A stretch of DNA of 64,000 nt, taken from assembly GCA_963698165.1 (NCBI GenBank), contig CAVOPT010000004.1:62001-126000 (forward strand), read 5' to 3'. The position numbers and the translations under genes are program-made. Within the stretch, counting starts at the first letter, position 1; each line of letters begins with the position of its first letter. The DNA is from JAAYUJ01 sp963698165. GTDB taxonomy: Bacteria; Desulfobacterota; Syntrophobacteria; Syntrophobacterales; Syntrophobacteraceae. The notes under the pieces are model-generated. The model was not told the DNA's origin and searched no databases. It worked only from the letters and a program-made list of their open reading frames with translations. Of this stretch, positions 17,055 through 26,197 are shown one piece after another.

Positions 17055-18802
17055 CACTGCACTGGATACCCCTGGGCTTCCCAGGCGCGCAGACCGCCCG
17101 AGAGGACCCTCACGTGGTCGTGGTCGCGCTGTTTGAGGCGAAAGGCCAGTTCTTCATCGTAGAGCCTGCTGATGCTTCGGCCGTAAACGATGACGGGCGT
17201 CTCGGGGTCCAGGTTGCCGAGCTTCATCATGTGCATGATGTCGAAAAGGGCGAGCGGAACGTTCACAGCACCTTTGATGCGCTTTCGGTCGTAGAGTTCC
17301 TTGGGCCTGGCATCCACCAGTATGGCTTTTTCCTCCTCGAGCATCCTCTTCGCTTCCGCAGGAGCGACCGAGGCAGCGAAAGGTCTCATGGCCGATTCTT
17401 GCAAAAGGGGAACGCCCTGGGGATTGGCAAAATTGAAAAGCACCCCAATGGAGGCCGCCAGAAGGAATACCAGCAAGAAGTCGAGGGCGCTGGGCCTCCC
17501 GATCCGTTCCGCCTCATTTTGGATGAGTGATCGGATGCGAATCCTGGCCTTTTCCAGGAGGGTGATGGTGTACCTCGCTTCCGTGAGTTCGGCGATGGTC
17601 TGCCTGAGTTCTTCATTGCGTCTGGTCAGGTTTTCATTCAGAGCCTGTATGGTCTCAAAATCCTTTACGTTTTTCAGGAAGACCAGGAAGCTCGATGTTT
17701 GAGTCGTGAGGAGATCCACTTCCTCCGGGGAAAATGAATCACCCTTGATCGTTGGACCGAGACTGACCAGTCCCATGAATGACTGGTCGACGAGAAAGAA
17801 GAAACCGAGTGCCGCGTCGATACCGATACCCTCTTGCCTGAAGAACGAGGGATCGGCGATGGGGTTGACACTCATGGGAGCGACGGACCAGTTCCGCAGG
17901 GTGTCGAAAGACCTGTAAAGCAGTTTTTCGACGGCATCGGCATCCAGGGTCGGCCTGTTCTCAAGGCCACGGGAGGAGAACTTCCAGAGTCGGGACTCCC
18001 GGTCGAAAACCAGCACGAATCCCTGCCTCACCCCGAGGGGTCCCATGATGGTCATGATGAACCGCTGGAGCAGGTCATCCATGTCGAACATCGGGCTGAG
18101 CTCGGAGTTCAGGTCCGATAGGCTTTTGAGATGAAAAATCCTCCTATCCAGTTCATCTCGAGACTCCCTCAACTCTCCCAGGGCGGCTTCAAGATCGGCA
18201 TTCTTCTTCAGCAGATCCGCATTGAGTTGCTGGATGCTGAGAACGGAAAGGGCTTGGGAAATGGTGCCCATCAGGATGTTGGTGAGATTGAGAAGGAGAT
18301 CCGTGTCGCCTTCGTCGAAGGGTTCCCCTGAAATCTTTTCCCCCAATCCCAGAAACCCCGAATAGTCCTCGATGAGATTCCAGAAAACGAGAAGGCGTAT
18401 TTCAGGAGGGAAGAGATGGTGATCAGAGAGGCTCTCCACGGCAAAGAGCTTGACCCGTGGCATTGATCCTTCGGGCAGCTTCTCCTGGGGAAAGTATCTG
18501 GATGAGATGAGGGGCAGGCTGCGAGTCACATCGTCTGCATCCGTGCTGGAAATCCCCCTGGCGGTGACATGCCCCAGGCCTGTCTTGCTGCTGAAAAGGG
18601 CGGCCATCCCATGGGCAACACCGAGGGGGCCCATCGCCATCAAGAGAAAGGTGTCCAGGATTCTCTTCGGTTGAATGATTCCGGAAAGCTCCCTGGATGT
18701 CTCGAAAAGGGTTTTGAGGTAAAAGACCTTCCTGTCAAGATCTTCCTGGGTCTTTCTGGCCTGCTCCAAAATGTTCTGAAGATCCGGAGAGCTCTCACCC
18801 AT
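17054..18802 (-). CDS. Double-GAF, membrane-anchored protein with degenerate rhodanese domain
   Basis: 582 residues: a short coiled coil, GAF-like domain 1 (about 40-200), a second coiled coil, GAF-like domain 2 (about 235-390), a longer coiled coil to about 440, one membrane segment (DFLLVFLLAASIGVLFNFA) and a C-terminal rhodanese domain (about 490-580). The rhodanese active-site loop reads VIVYGRSISRLYDEE. Glycine stands where the catalytic cysteine should be, so sulfur transfer is unlikely and the domain may only bind a partner. GAF domains sense small molecules or redox state. It sits between a TlpA-like redoxin and a MauE-like protein, so a redox-linked scaffold or sensor role is inferred. 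ATG at 18802 lies three bases after the upstream stop. Confidence 0.82.
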   Translation of the reverse strand: MGESSPDLQNILEQARKTQEDLDRKVFYLKTLFETSRELSGIIQPKRILDTFLLMAMGPLGVAHGMAALFSSKTGLGHVTARGISSTDADDVTRSLPLISSRYFPQEKLPEGSMPRVKLFAVESLSDHHLFPPEIRLLVFWNLIEDYSGFLGLGEKISGEPFDEGDTDLLLNLTNILMGTISQALSVLSIQQLNADLLKKNADLEAALGELRESRDELDRRIFHLKSLSDLNSELSPMFDMDDLLQRFIMTIMGPLGVRQGFVLVFDRESRLWKFSSRGLENRPTLDADAVEKLLYRSFDTLRNWSVAPMSVNPIADPSFFRQEGIGIDAALGFFFLVDQSFMGLVSLGPTIKGDSFSPEEVDLLTTQTSSFLVFLKNVKDFETIQALNENLTRRNEELRQTIAELTEARYTITLLEKARIRIRSLIQNEAERIGRPSALDFLLVFLLAASIGVLFNFANPQGVPLLQESAMRPFAASVAPAEAKRMLEEEKAILVDARPKELYDRKRIKGAVNVPLALFDIMHMMKLGNLDPETPVIVYGRSISRLYDEELAFRLKQRDHDHVRVLSGGLRAWEAQGYPVQ

Positions 18803-18805
18803 GGT

Positions 18806-19372
18806 TCATTTCACCAGGTCCTGGATCACCTGGAAGAGTGCGTCAACATCTTCAATGACGCCCAGGTGGGCGTAGAGAATCTTGCCATCTCTGGCAATGA
18901 GCATTGTGAAAGGCGTACGGGGTTCACCCAGGAGCTTGTGGGCCGAGAATGATTCATCCTGTACGATAGGAAACTCGTAGGAGCCATTCTTCCTAAGGTG
19001 GTCGACCTCCATCGCGGTTGCCCCGATGGCCACCCCGAGCATTTTGACCCTGTCGCCAAGGTCTCTCTTGCTGAGTCGCGCGAAGAGTTTGTTGAAGAGG
19101 GGTGCCTGCTGATAGCACAGTGGACAGTAAGCACCCAGGATCTCAACGAGAAGTATCTGGCATTCCACGTCCTTGAGCTGAAATGACGGGCCATTGACCC
19201 CAAGGTATTTCCGGTCATTGTCCGAAGTCGGTGCCGGTAGTTGAAAGGCGGGCAACGTTCCGTCTTTCTGGGGAAGTGCTGAGCACCACGCCGTGTGATG
19301 CGGGGAAATGGAGTAAAGGATTGTGATGAGGGCCATGAAGACCGTGGAACCCACTCTGCCGCGCAAGTTCAT
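18806..19372 (-). CDS. TlpA/ResA-like thioredoxin-fold protein
   Basis: A 188-residue exported redoxin. An N-terminal hydrophobic signal (VFMALITILYSISPHHTAWC) leads to a thioredoxin fold with active-site YCPLC in LLVEILGAYCPLCYQQAPLF. TPFTMLIARDGKILYAHLG contains the conserved cis-Pro region. A TlpA-type reductant or peroxide-handling role outside the membrane is expected. ATG at 19372 overlaps the stop of the response-regulator gene as ATGA and has GGAGGTG upstream. MauE-like and rhodanese-bearing genes follow. Confidence 0.88.
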   Translation of the reverse strand: MNLRGRVGSTVFMALITILYSISPHHTAWCSALPQKDGTLPAFQLPAPTSDNDRKYLGVNGPSFQLKDVECQILLVEILGAYCPLCYQQAPLFNKLFARLSKRDLGDRVKMLGVAIGATAMEVDHLRKNGSYEFPIVQDESFSAHKLLGEPRTPFTMLIARDGKILYAHLGVIEDVDALFQVIQDLVK

Positions 19373-20103
19373 TTCACCTCCTTGCCTTCGAAACCCGCTC
19401 CCAAGGTGTCTTCCTCGGAATCCTCGATCTCCACCAGGTTGGTGATGCCCACAATGCGGAACACCTTCTTGAAGTGTTCCGGCAGCCCTGCAATGACCAC
19501 TCGACAGCCCTTCTTGCCAGCGTCCAGAAGAATCTGGGTCAGAATGGAAATGCCCGCTCCGTTGACGGAACAGTTCTCGTCGAATTGAAGGACAACTTTT
19601 TCCTTGTTCAGGGCGAAGGCTTGTTGGAATCCGTCCAGCAATTGAGGTTCGGAACTGGATGTCATGCTTCCCCGGAACCGGATCACTGCAGAGTGCTCCC
19701 TGGCTTCGAGGGATACCTGGTCTTCTTTGCTCCTCACAAGCTCGATCCGCTCTTTCGCCCTTCGCAGGGCCTGTTCCAGAACCTGGCGTTGAATGGGCTT
19801 GTTGATGAAGTCGGTTGCGTCCAGGTTGAGGGCTTGAATGGCCAGGTCCATGTCCCCGTGGCCGGTGATGACTATGACCTCCGTCCTGGGGTCAATCTGC
19901 TTGATACGCCTCAGGACTTCAATGCCATCCATCCCGGGCATTTTGACGTCGGTGAGAACCACAGGGGGCCGTTCCTGTTCGAAGACCGTGAGACCTTCCC
20001 TGCCGTTCTCTGCCGTGAGCACCGTGTAACCATTGGCGTCAAGAATAAGACGAAACATATTCAAAGTTGGCTTCTCATCGTCGATGACAAGAATCTTGTC
20101 CAT
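19369..20103 (-). CDS. Response regulator with STAS domain
   Basis: 244 residues. The receiver domain (1-120) has acidic residues LVIDDE, phospho-acceptor VLTDVKMPG and a late Lys in FINKP. A linker leads to a STAS domain (about 140-235; SEPQLLDGFQQAF, VLQFDENCSVNGAGISILTQIL, with Ser/Asn at the anti-sigma-antagonist position). Receiver-STAS proteins couple phosphorylation to partner switching rather than DNA binding. ATG at 20103 has GGAGAG upstream. The kinase gene directly upstream is the probable phosphodonor. An intervening 195-base spacer holds a GC-rich repeat-like stretch. Confidence 0.88.
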   Translation of the reverse strand: MDKILVIDDEKPTLNMFRLILDANGYTVLTAENGREGLTVFEQERPPVVLTDVKMPGMDGIEVLRRIKQIDPRTEVIVITGHGDMDLAIQALNLDATDFINKPIQRQVLEQALRRAKERIELVRSKEDQVSLEAREHSAVIRFRGSMTSSSEPQLLDGFQQAFALNKEKVVLQFDENCSVNGAGISILTQILLDAGKKGCRVVIAGLPEHFKKVFRIVGITNLVEIEDSEEDTLGAGFEGKEVK

Positions 20104-20298
20104 GCACTCTCCGATCCGTTGCTGCTCCTGTGAGTTTTCTGCTGCACCGCCGAGGACGCGGAGACCGCGGAGACGGAATTGAAAGAAAGACAAACCTCTG
20201 GTGACTCAGCGCCCTCCACGGTGAGTTCCCATCTTTTCATCCCCATCGGGTGCCCCAAGGCGGCATGAGGGACTGCTGCCGCGAAAGCTTGCCAAGAA

Positions 20299-22314
20299 TC
20301 AGGCGGCAGCGGGAAAGCTGAGTATGAAGGTGGTCCCCTCACCCTCCTGGCTCCGCACCTGGATGTCGCCTCCGTAGTCTTTCACAATGCCGTAGGTGAT
20401 GGCGAGCCCGAGCCCCATGTCATGACTGGTCTCCTTGGTGCTGAAGAAGGGTTCGAAGATCTTGTCCTTCACCGCCTCGGGAATCCCCAGACCGTTGTCC
20501 TGGACTTCGGCGACAACGCGACCGTTGGCTTCATAGGAGCAAATGTAAATGAGGCCTCCCTCCCGCATTGGCCAAATGTCGTTCTTCTCGTTGATGGAAT
20601 CGCGGGCGTTGGTCACCAGATTGAAGAACACCTGCTGGAGCCTGTTGTTGTGGGCGAAAATTGGCGAAAGGGCAGGGGTGAGGTTCAGGTCAATGCTGAT
20701 GTCATCCAGTTCAAACTGCCTCCTCACGATGGAATGGACTCCTTTCACCGGCTTGTTGATGTCCAGTTTTTCCTTGACCAGATCTGCCTTTCTGCCAAAG
20801 GCTCTCAGCGTGTCGATGATTTCGGCGGCTCTGTCCACCTGAATGCTGACCTCAGACACGACCTGGTTGAGCTGATCCTTGGGGATGTCCTGGCCCCGCT
20901 CGACCATCATGGAAAGATACTCGCTTCCCATCTTGATGGCGTTGAGGGGTTGGTTGATTTCATGGGCGATTCCCGCGGACATCTCGCCAAGGGATTTCAT
21001 CTTGCTCGCCTGGATCAGCTGGGCGTCCTTCTCCATCATCTCGGTGATGTCCGTTGCAGCGATGATGATGGCCGGTCTTCCCTTGAAGCTGATATGGCAG
21101 GCATGAAGATTCACGAAGAACGGTTTGCGGCCCTTCTTCTGATGCAGCACTTTCTGAAAATAGACACAGCCCTGCACATTCCCGCTTTCGGCAAATGCCG
21201 CCGTGGATTTTCCACCGAGCTCCGGCTCGAGCTCCAGGAAGGATGTGCCCACCAGTTCCTCCTTTTCGTAGCCGTACAATTCGAGGACCCTTGGATTGGC
21301 ATCGATGATCTGGAGGTTAGTGGAGTCCACGACAAAGATGGGGTCCGGGCCGTTGTCAAAGAGGGAGCGATATTTCTCCTCGGACTCGTGAAGGCGCCTG
21401 CGGTAAAGCTTTATGCTCCACACCATGTTGTGGAACGAGTCGGCAAGCTGGACCACTTCATCGCCCATTCGTTTTCGATAGAACACGCACCGTCCGCAAG
21501 TCCTGGAATTGATGGGGAGGTTCTCCAGGCTGCCCCTGGCAGCGGTGAAATCGTCGAAGTGCCAGCATGGAAGGTCCGTGTTCGCGTAGGCCGGGCAATC
21601 GTATGGGTCCCAGCCCTCCGTGATGGAGCCCAGGTCGAGTTTGATGTCAAAGTTTCCGCGGCTCAATTCATCGGAAATCCGTGTGAGTCTGGATATGGGC
21701 TTAGTGATGTACTTGGCCAGCATGTGAGACATGATGAAGAAAATGACAATGACGAGGGAGAGGAACCCGAGAAATGTGGATCTCAGGGTGGAGACCAGTT
21801 GATCGATGTGGCCCTTGTTGAGACCCACATGGACAGCGCCGATCCGGTAAATCCCTTCCTTGACGGGGATGGCGATGTCGTAGGCAGCCCGATCCACAAC
21901 GGTGAGCAACTGCACGCTCTTGGCCTGCTCTGGCGGCACGGGATTGGCGAGCCGCAATTCCGGGGGAAATGGGTGCGTGAATGTGTGGCTGATGACGTCG
22001 TTGTCCTGGTCCACAACGAAGATGTAGGTGATGAGATGTTTGCGTTCCTTGAGTTGGTGTTCGTCGAAAATGAGGGTCAGGAGCTGGGTGTAGTTTTTGT
22101 CCAGCATGAAGCCGCTTCCGCGCTCCGCAATAGTGCGCGCGATGGCGATTCCCCTCAGTTCCAGCTCGGAAATGAGACTGGATACAAGGATCCAGCGCGC
22201 GAGAAACGCTATGGCCAGGCTGATGATGAGCAGTACCGCCAAAATGGAAAAGAAGATCTTGTTCTTCAGGCTGATGCCACTCAACTGTTTCAATGGCTTC
22301 ATTTTCATTTTCAT
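20299..22314 (-). CDS. Membrane histidine kinase with Cys-rich insert after HAMP, PAS domain
   Basis: About 671 residues. TM1 is at about 19-45, a periplasmic sensor segment at about 46-180, TM2 at about 180-205 and then HAMP. An insert carries CPAYANTDLPC and, 30 residues on, CGRC, a four-cysteine set suited to a metal or Fe-S site. A PAS domain (about 310-430), a HisKA domain with AHEINQPLN (phospho-His) and an HATPase_c domain with NARDSIN, DNGLGIP and MGLGLAITYG follow. ATG at 22314 starts just after the receptor gene's stop. The kinase is flanked by a branched-chain-type binding protein and a receiver-STAS protein, which suggests receptor-dependent signalling. Confidence 0.9.
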   Translation of the reverse strand: MKMKMKPLKQLSGISLKNKIFFSILAVLLIISLAIAFLARWILVSSLISELELRGIAIARTIAERGSGFMLDKNYTQLLTLIFDEHQLKERKHLITYIFVVDQDNDVISHTFTHPFPPELRLANPVPPEQAKSVQLLTVVDRAAYDIAIPVKEGIYRIGAVHVGLNKGHIDQLVSTLRSTFLGFLSLVIVIFFIMSHMLAKYITKPISRLTRISDELSRGNFDIKLDLGSITEGWDPYDCPAYANTDLPCWHFDDFTAARGSLENLPINSRTCGRCVFYRKRMGDEVVQLADSFHNMVWSIKLYRRRLHESEEKYRSLFDNGPDPIFVVDSTNLQIIDANPRVLELYGYEKEELVGTSFLELEPELGGKSTAAFAESGNVQGCVYFQKVLHQKKGRKPFFVNLHACHISFKGRPAIIIAATDITEMMEKDAQLIQASKMKSLGEMSAGIAHEINQPLNAIKMGSEYLSMMVERGQDIPKDQLNQVVSEVSIQVDRAAEIIDTLRAFGRKADLVKEKLDINKPVKGVHSIVRRQFELDDISIDLNLTPALSPIFAHNNRLQQVFFNLVTNARDSINEKNDIWPMREGGLIYICSYEANGRVVAEVQDNGLGIPEAVKDKIFEPFFSTKETSHDMGLGLAITYGIVKDYGGDIQVRSQEGEGTTFILSFPAAA

Positions 22315-22325
22315 CCGGCCCCGGG

Positions 22326-23566
22326 CTATTTTTTGGCCACGCCTTCCTGAACGTGATCCTTGATGATCGTCCAATCTTTCATCAGCACAAAACTGCCGTC
22401 CAGCAGGCGTGTGAAGTACACCTGATCCAGACCCTGGTGGTCGTCTGGACCGAATGAGAGCGTCGTATTCGGCAGCAGAGGAAAGTCCCGTATGGACTCG
22501 ATGGCTTCGATAAATCCTTCACGGGTGAGTTCCCTTCCCGCCCTTTCCAGTCCTTCCACCAAAACCCTGGCGTTGATGTAGCCCTCCAGCCCCACAAAAT
22601 TGGGCTTGTCCTCGGGAAAATAATGTTTGAGGAGGTTGTTGTATTCCGATGCACTCCCCAACAGTTCGGAAGACTCTGGACCTTCCGGGGGGGAACCACC
22701 TGGGACATGACCACCGTAATGTCCGTGAACGTCTTGAGCCTGCGGGCCAGTTCCTCGGCGCCCACAAAGGAAACCGTGTAGAAAACCGGATTGAACCCCT
22801 GTTCGTGGGCGAGCCTGATGAACTTGGCGCAAGGCTCGTACGTGCCAATCATCACGACGACTTCCGCCTTGGACGCCGCGATCTTGCCCAGCCCTTCCTC
22901 CACGTCCAGAGTACCGCGGATGTATGAGCCCCTCGCAACGGGAGCCATGTCATATTTTTTCAGGGCTAGCTCCATTCCGGTGAGCCCATCGAAACCAAAG
23001 GCATCATACTGATAGAAAACCGCGATCTTGCGGATCATGAGGTCTTCCACCAGACGGCTTATGGCCGCTCCGGTTTCCTGGTAGTAGGATGCGCGCACGT
23101 TGATGACATAACGGTTGCGGGGTTCCCGCAAGGCGTTGGCTCCGGTAAACATGCCGAGGAGAGGGATTCGTGCATCTTCCACCAGGGGAAGGATCTTGAC
23201 TGTGGTGGGTGTTCCCACATAAGAGAAGAGGGCGAAAACCTGGTCTTCCACGATGAGCCGTTGGGTATTGGCCACGCACTTGGGGGGGTCATAGCTGTCG
23301 TCATAGGCGATGACTCGAATGGTTCGTCCATGAATCCCTCCCCTTTCATTGATGTGCTCAATATAACTCGTGAAACCTCTGAGAGTCTGGGTGCCGAGGT
23401 AGCTGGCATGGCCCTGCAGGGCCAGAGATGAACCAAGCAGGATTTCGGTTTCGGTGACTCCTTGCGTGATCTGGGCCCGGACATGGGAGACGTCGGTGCG
23501 CTGGCAGGAAACGAGTGCAGGCAGGATGAACAGAGTTGTGAACAGGTGAAGGATTCGCCGTCTCAT
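22326..23566 (-). pseudogene. Branched-chain-type ABC substrate-binding lipoprotein, frameshifted in a C7 tract
   Basis: A Peripla_BP_6-type receptor. It starts MRRRILHLFTTLFILPALVSC (lipobox LVSC, ATG at 23566, GGAGG upstream), then GVTETEILLGSSLALQG and YIEHINERGGIHGRTIRV. The reading is normal to VVMSQVVPP at about 22690. The true continuation (SEYNNLLKHYFPEDKPNFV, GLEGYINARVLVEGLERAG, TREGFIEAIESI) lies in the next frame down to 22326. One extra base in the seven-base G run 22687-22693 (C on the coding strand) restores about 413 residues. As written, frame one ends at 22382 with nonsense sequence. It heads the kinase operon and is probably its extracytoplasmic sensor. Assembly error, decay or slippage switching all fit. 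Confidence 0.82.
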
Positions 23567-23926
23567 CAATTCATGCCTCCAGTCGTATATGGCGTTCGCT
23601 GGCAGCCAACTGCGCATGACGGGTGAATTCTCCAGCAGGAAGGGGGTGGCGGCGGGGCCGTGGATAAAATTGGTACCGGTTCAGGGTGTTTGAATCCATC
23701 ATCCGCACACCCCATCAACCATACTCAAATGCCGATTAGAATTCAAGGCATGTTGGTTTGAAGGCGTAATCCCCCCGCCTATTCCCATCGCCTCTTCGGA
23801 TGACACCCTGACGGCATGCCTCACCCGGTCGGAGAAGCCTGGAGGTACCCGGCGGGGCTTCTCTGTTGAGGGCAGGGGATGGTTCATCAAGCTCAGGAGA
23901 AAAACTCATCAGCTCTTCTCAGTCGG
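23567..23926. other. Intergenic region upstream of the signalling operon
   Basis: No gene is supported. A possible hairpin, GAGAAGCC / GGCTTCTC with a 16-base GC-rich loop, occupies about 23831-23863 and has no T-run. The operon promoter must be in 23570-23800, but no clear boxes were recognised. Confidence 0.45.
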
Positions 23927-24219
23927 CTACTTTGTCTCCTCGCATGGAACGCAGTATCCATCCTCGTTCAGGCACTGATCACAGAAACTGCGATGGCACG
24001 TCCTGCATTCACGGACTGCCGTCTCTCGGAGAAAGTCAATGCCGCACGCTTTGCAGTTGAATTTGTCTTCGGCCATACTTGGATGTGATAGCGGGTGCCG
24101 CAAAGATAATGCTCGAGTTCAGCCTCAACGAACTTCTTCGCCTCAGGATAACTACCTTCGAATTCCTTCGGAGGATGTATTGCCATTCCGGTTGTGAAGC
24201 TGATTTGGAATCTGGCCAT
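23927..24219 (-). pseudogene. Small protein with C-terminal zinc-ribbon/RING-like domain, apparently frameshifted
   Basis: Two overlapping short frames look like one gene. Frame one starts at ATG 24219 (GAGGGA upstream): MARFQISFTTGMAIHPPKEF...HYLCGTRYHIQVWP. At about 24070 sense shifts to a frame reading EDKFNCKACGIDF...ECRTCHRSFCDQC...GYCVPC to a stop at 23927. That tail has nine cysteines and one histidine in CxxC pairs, a typical zinc-binding pattern. Alternatively, the tail is a separate 49-residue gene from ATG 24076, but that start has no ribosome site. Function unknown. Confidence 0.6.
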
Positions 24220-24603
24220 GTTCTTCCCTCACTTGCTTTTCCCGGCAACTCGTCCGGCTGTCGGAGTGTGTACCACACCACTGATTATATGCCGATTAAA
24301 CTGGCTCAGGTTATATGGACTGCTCCTTGCCAGGAACATGAAAGAGTCCACCTATGGGGGTGGCTGCGAAAGTACCATCTCTTTGCCTTGATACAAAAAT
24401 CCGTGTCCCGCTCCAGCCGAAACCCAGTACCCGCCACAGCTTCCGCCCCATCTCCACCGTGGGAAGACTCGCAAGGAAATGAAGGAAAATGAAGAAAGGA
24501 TTGTCCGCGTATCGAGAGGGCGCTATAGAAGAGGCAGAAACGAAGTGTAAATAGAGATACGTTTCTGCCCGGCTTGTCAATAAAGGAGGAAAACAAGCGC
24601 AAC
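24220..24603. other. Intergenic region without recognisable genes
   Basis: Short open frames exist on both strands but none has a ribosome site or a recognisable domain. AAAGGAGG at 24582-24590 serves the membrane-protein gene that starts at 24604. Confidence 0.4.
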
Positions 24604-24996
24604 ATGAAATGGAAAATCACCAATATGCAAACACGCCTTTACGTCATTGCCGCCGCTATCCTGCTGATCGGTTTGGGCAGTGCCGTCTTGATCTATCTCA
24701 CTGCCGAGAATGCTTCGCACAGCACCCTGATCAACGATTTTGAAAACTCCAAGAGGTATAGACATGATATGGAAGTCACCGGCGGAAAGATGAATGTGCT
24801 CATGGATCAGTTCTGCCGTTGGTTTGACGGACTATGGCATGGGAAATCCCTCGCTTCCACCGTAGCCTGGATCACCCTTTTCATATCCATAGGGTTTTTC
24901 GTATTTGCCTATCATTTGCCATGCGATCCAGAATCCGATGCCCGAAGTGCAGACAATCGGGGCAGTGACAACCCCTTTTCCCGGGGGACACAGTGA
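24604..24996 (+). CDS. Small two-segment membrane protein, conserved hypothetical
   Basis: 130 residues with two hydrophobic segments (about 10-32, LYVIAAAILLIGLGSAVLIYL, and about 78-98, VAWITLFISIGFFVFAYHL) around a soluble loop containing DFENSKRYRHDMEVTGGK and FCRWFDGLWHGKSLA. I believe similar proteins occur in Geobacter-type bacteria, from memory only. ATG at 24604 uses AAAGGAGG about 13 bases upstream. The charged C-terminal tail follows the second segment. Function unknown. Confidence 0.6.
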   Translation: MKWKITNMQTRLYVIAAAILLIGLGSAVLIYLTAENASHSTLINDFENSKRYRHDMEVTGGKMNVLMDQFCRWFDGLWHGKSLASTVAWITLFISIGFFVFAYHLPCDPESDARSADNRGSDNPFSRGTQ

Positions 24997-25211
24997 GCGA
25001 GAAGCCAAAGATGGAGAAACGGCCTTCTTCCTGATGGCCGCTTTGGCATAAGATGTGCTTATATGCACAGCTGTCCGCAGCCACACGCCTGCCCGCACCG
25101 GCTCTTCCACCAAAGCGGCGTGCGGGGATATTTCGGCAAAATGCAGAGGTCTTGAGGAAAATTGGGAAAAATCGAAGTTTCATTGAACCTCAAACACTGG
25201 AGGAGGCTAGC

Positions 25212-25481
25212 ATGAAAAAGATCGCTTTTGTTCTCCCTGTTTCCCTTCTTTTTCTCCTGCTTCTTGCGTTGCCCGATGCGGTCCTCGCCAAGAAGGGCGG
25301 AATAGGAAAAGGCGGCGGTTATTCCGAGGATGGAATTCTCTATCATAGCCATTCCGAAAGGAGTTATTCTGGAAAAGATAACTTCAAAGGAAAAGGCCAG
25401 GCCAATGCCTATGGGAGGACCAAAAACAAGAACAACGGGGTGAATAATACAACCAGGGTGGACAACACAGTCCTCCGGTAG
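25212..25481 (+). CDS. Small secreted Gly/Lys/Asn-rich protein
   Basis: 89 residues. A clear signal peptide (MKKIAFVLPVSLLFLLLLALP, cleavage near VLA) is followed by a basic, glycine-rich segment (KKGGIGKGGGYSEDG) and an Asn-rich tail (KNKNNGVNNTTRVDN). AGGAGG lies just upstream of ATG at 25212. No family is recognised. It may form an operon with the next gene, 17 bases downstream. Confidence 0.65.
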   Translation: MKKIAFVLPVSLLFLLLLALPDAVLAKKGGIGKGGGYSEDGILYHSHSERSYSGKDNFKGKGQANAYGRTKNKNNGVNNTTRVDNTVLR

Positions 25482-25498
25482 AGAAAAGGGAATCAGCC

Positions 25499-25837
25499 AT
25501 GAGCCGGTATATGCAACTGGCGGTGACGGTGCAACCTCATTATCCAGGCGATCTCGAGGGAACATACCCCAAACTGGCCCGTCACCTTGGACGCCTGGAT
25601 TCAGATCTTTTGAACCGGAACCCCTCACTCTATGAATTAGCCGGACAATTGGATCAGATTCTGTATCGATTCGACGGAACGCAACTTGGGGCCGTGCTGC
25701 TCCGGCATAGGGTGAATCTCCAGAGACTGCGAAAAAGCGTGCAGGACAATATCGCCAACTGGAGTCTCGCTCAGGCTGATCGGCTTTTATATAGCCTGGA
25801 GGATACCTTTGACGAGATAGAACGGGAGTTGGATTAG
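25499..25837 (+). CDS. Conserved hypothetical helical protein
   Basis: 112 residues, probably all-helical after the first strand, with heptad-like Leu spacing (LYELAGQLDQILYRF, LRKSVQDNIANW, ADRLLYSLEDTFDEIERELD). No signal peptide or membrane segment. ATG at 25499 follows AAAGGG. Not recognised; proximity suggests co-transcription with the secreted protein upstream. Confidence 0.6.
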   Translation: MSRYMQLAVTVQPHYPGDLEGTYPKLARHLGRLDSDLLNRNPSLYELAGQLDQILYRFDGTQLGAVLLRHRVNLQRLRKSVQDNIANWSLAQADRLLYSLEDTFDEIERELD

Positions 25838-26197
25838 CCATTTGAGCTCCCGCAAAATAGTCCCGAGGCGATGGGCTTGCGGGCTGGCCTTCTGTTCCTC
25901 TCACCGCTCCTCCTTCATCCTCCGCATGGTTTTGAGCATCACCTGAGCCCCAGCCTGCAGAATCCGCGTCCCGAGGCAGAGGTTTCACAGAATTCTCGAA
26001 TCCTGATCTCTCATCCCGTGCTCAAACCTGACAACCAAACCGGCAGCGAGCTTGCGGATCAAGTGTTCCGGCTGGACGTCGTGAATGAGAAAAAGTGGGT
26101 GGATTATTGGGCATGTCGCGGCATCCGGCGAAGAATCTCTCCAAGATGCTGTAAAACCTCTGGCGGGGGCATTGCAGGATTATGTGAGGGAGATCTT
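25838..26197. other. Intergenic region upstream of the O-methyltransferase
   Basis: The methyltransferase frame stays open through here to 25871, but the upstream residues lack family character. The ribosome site GAGGGAGA is at about 26186, just before ATG 26198. No other gene is visible. Confidence 0.45.

Noticed and set aside
20422..22350. 642-residue open frame on the plus strand
   Set aside because: Antisense to the histidine kinase; the GC-rich codon pattern keeps the mirror frame open.
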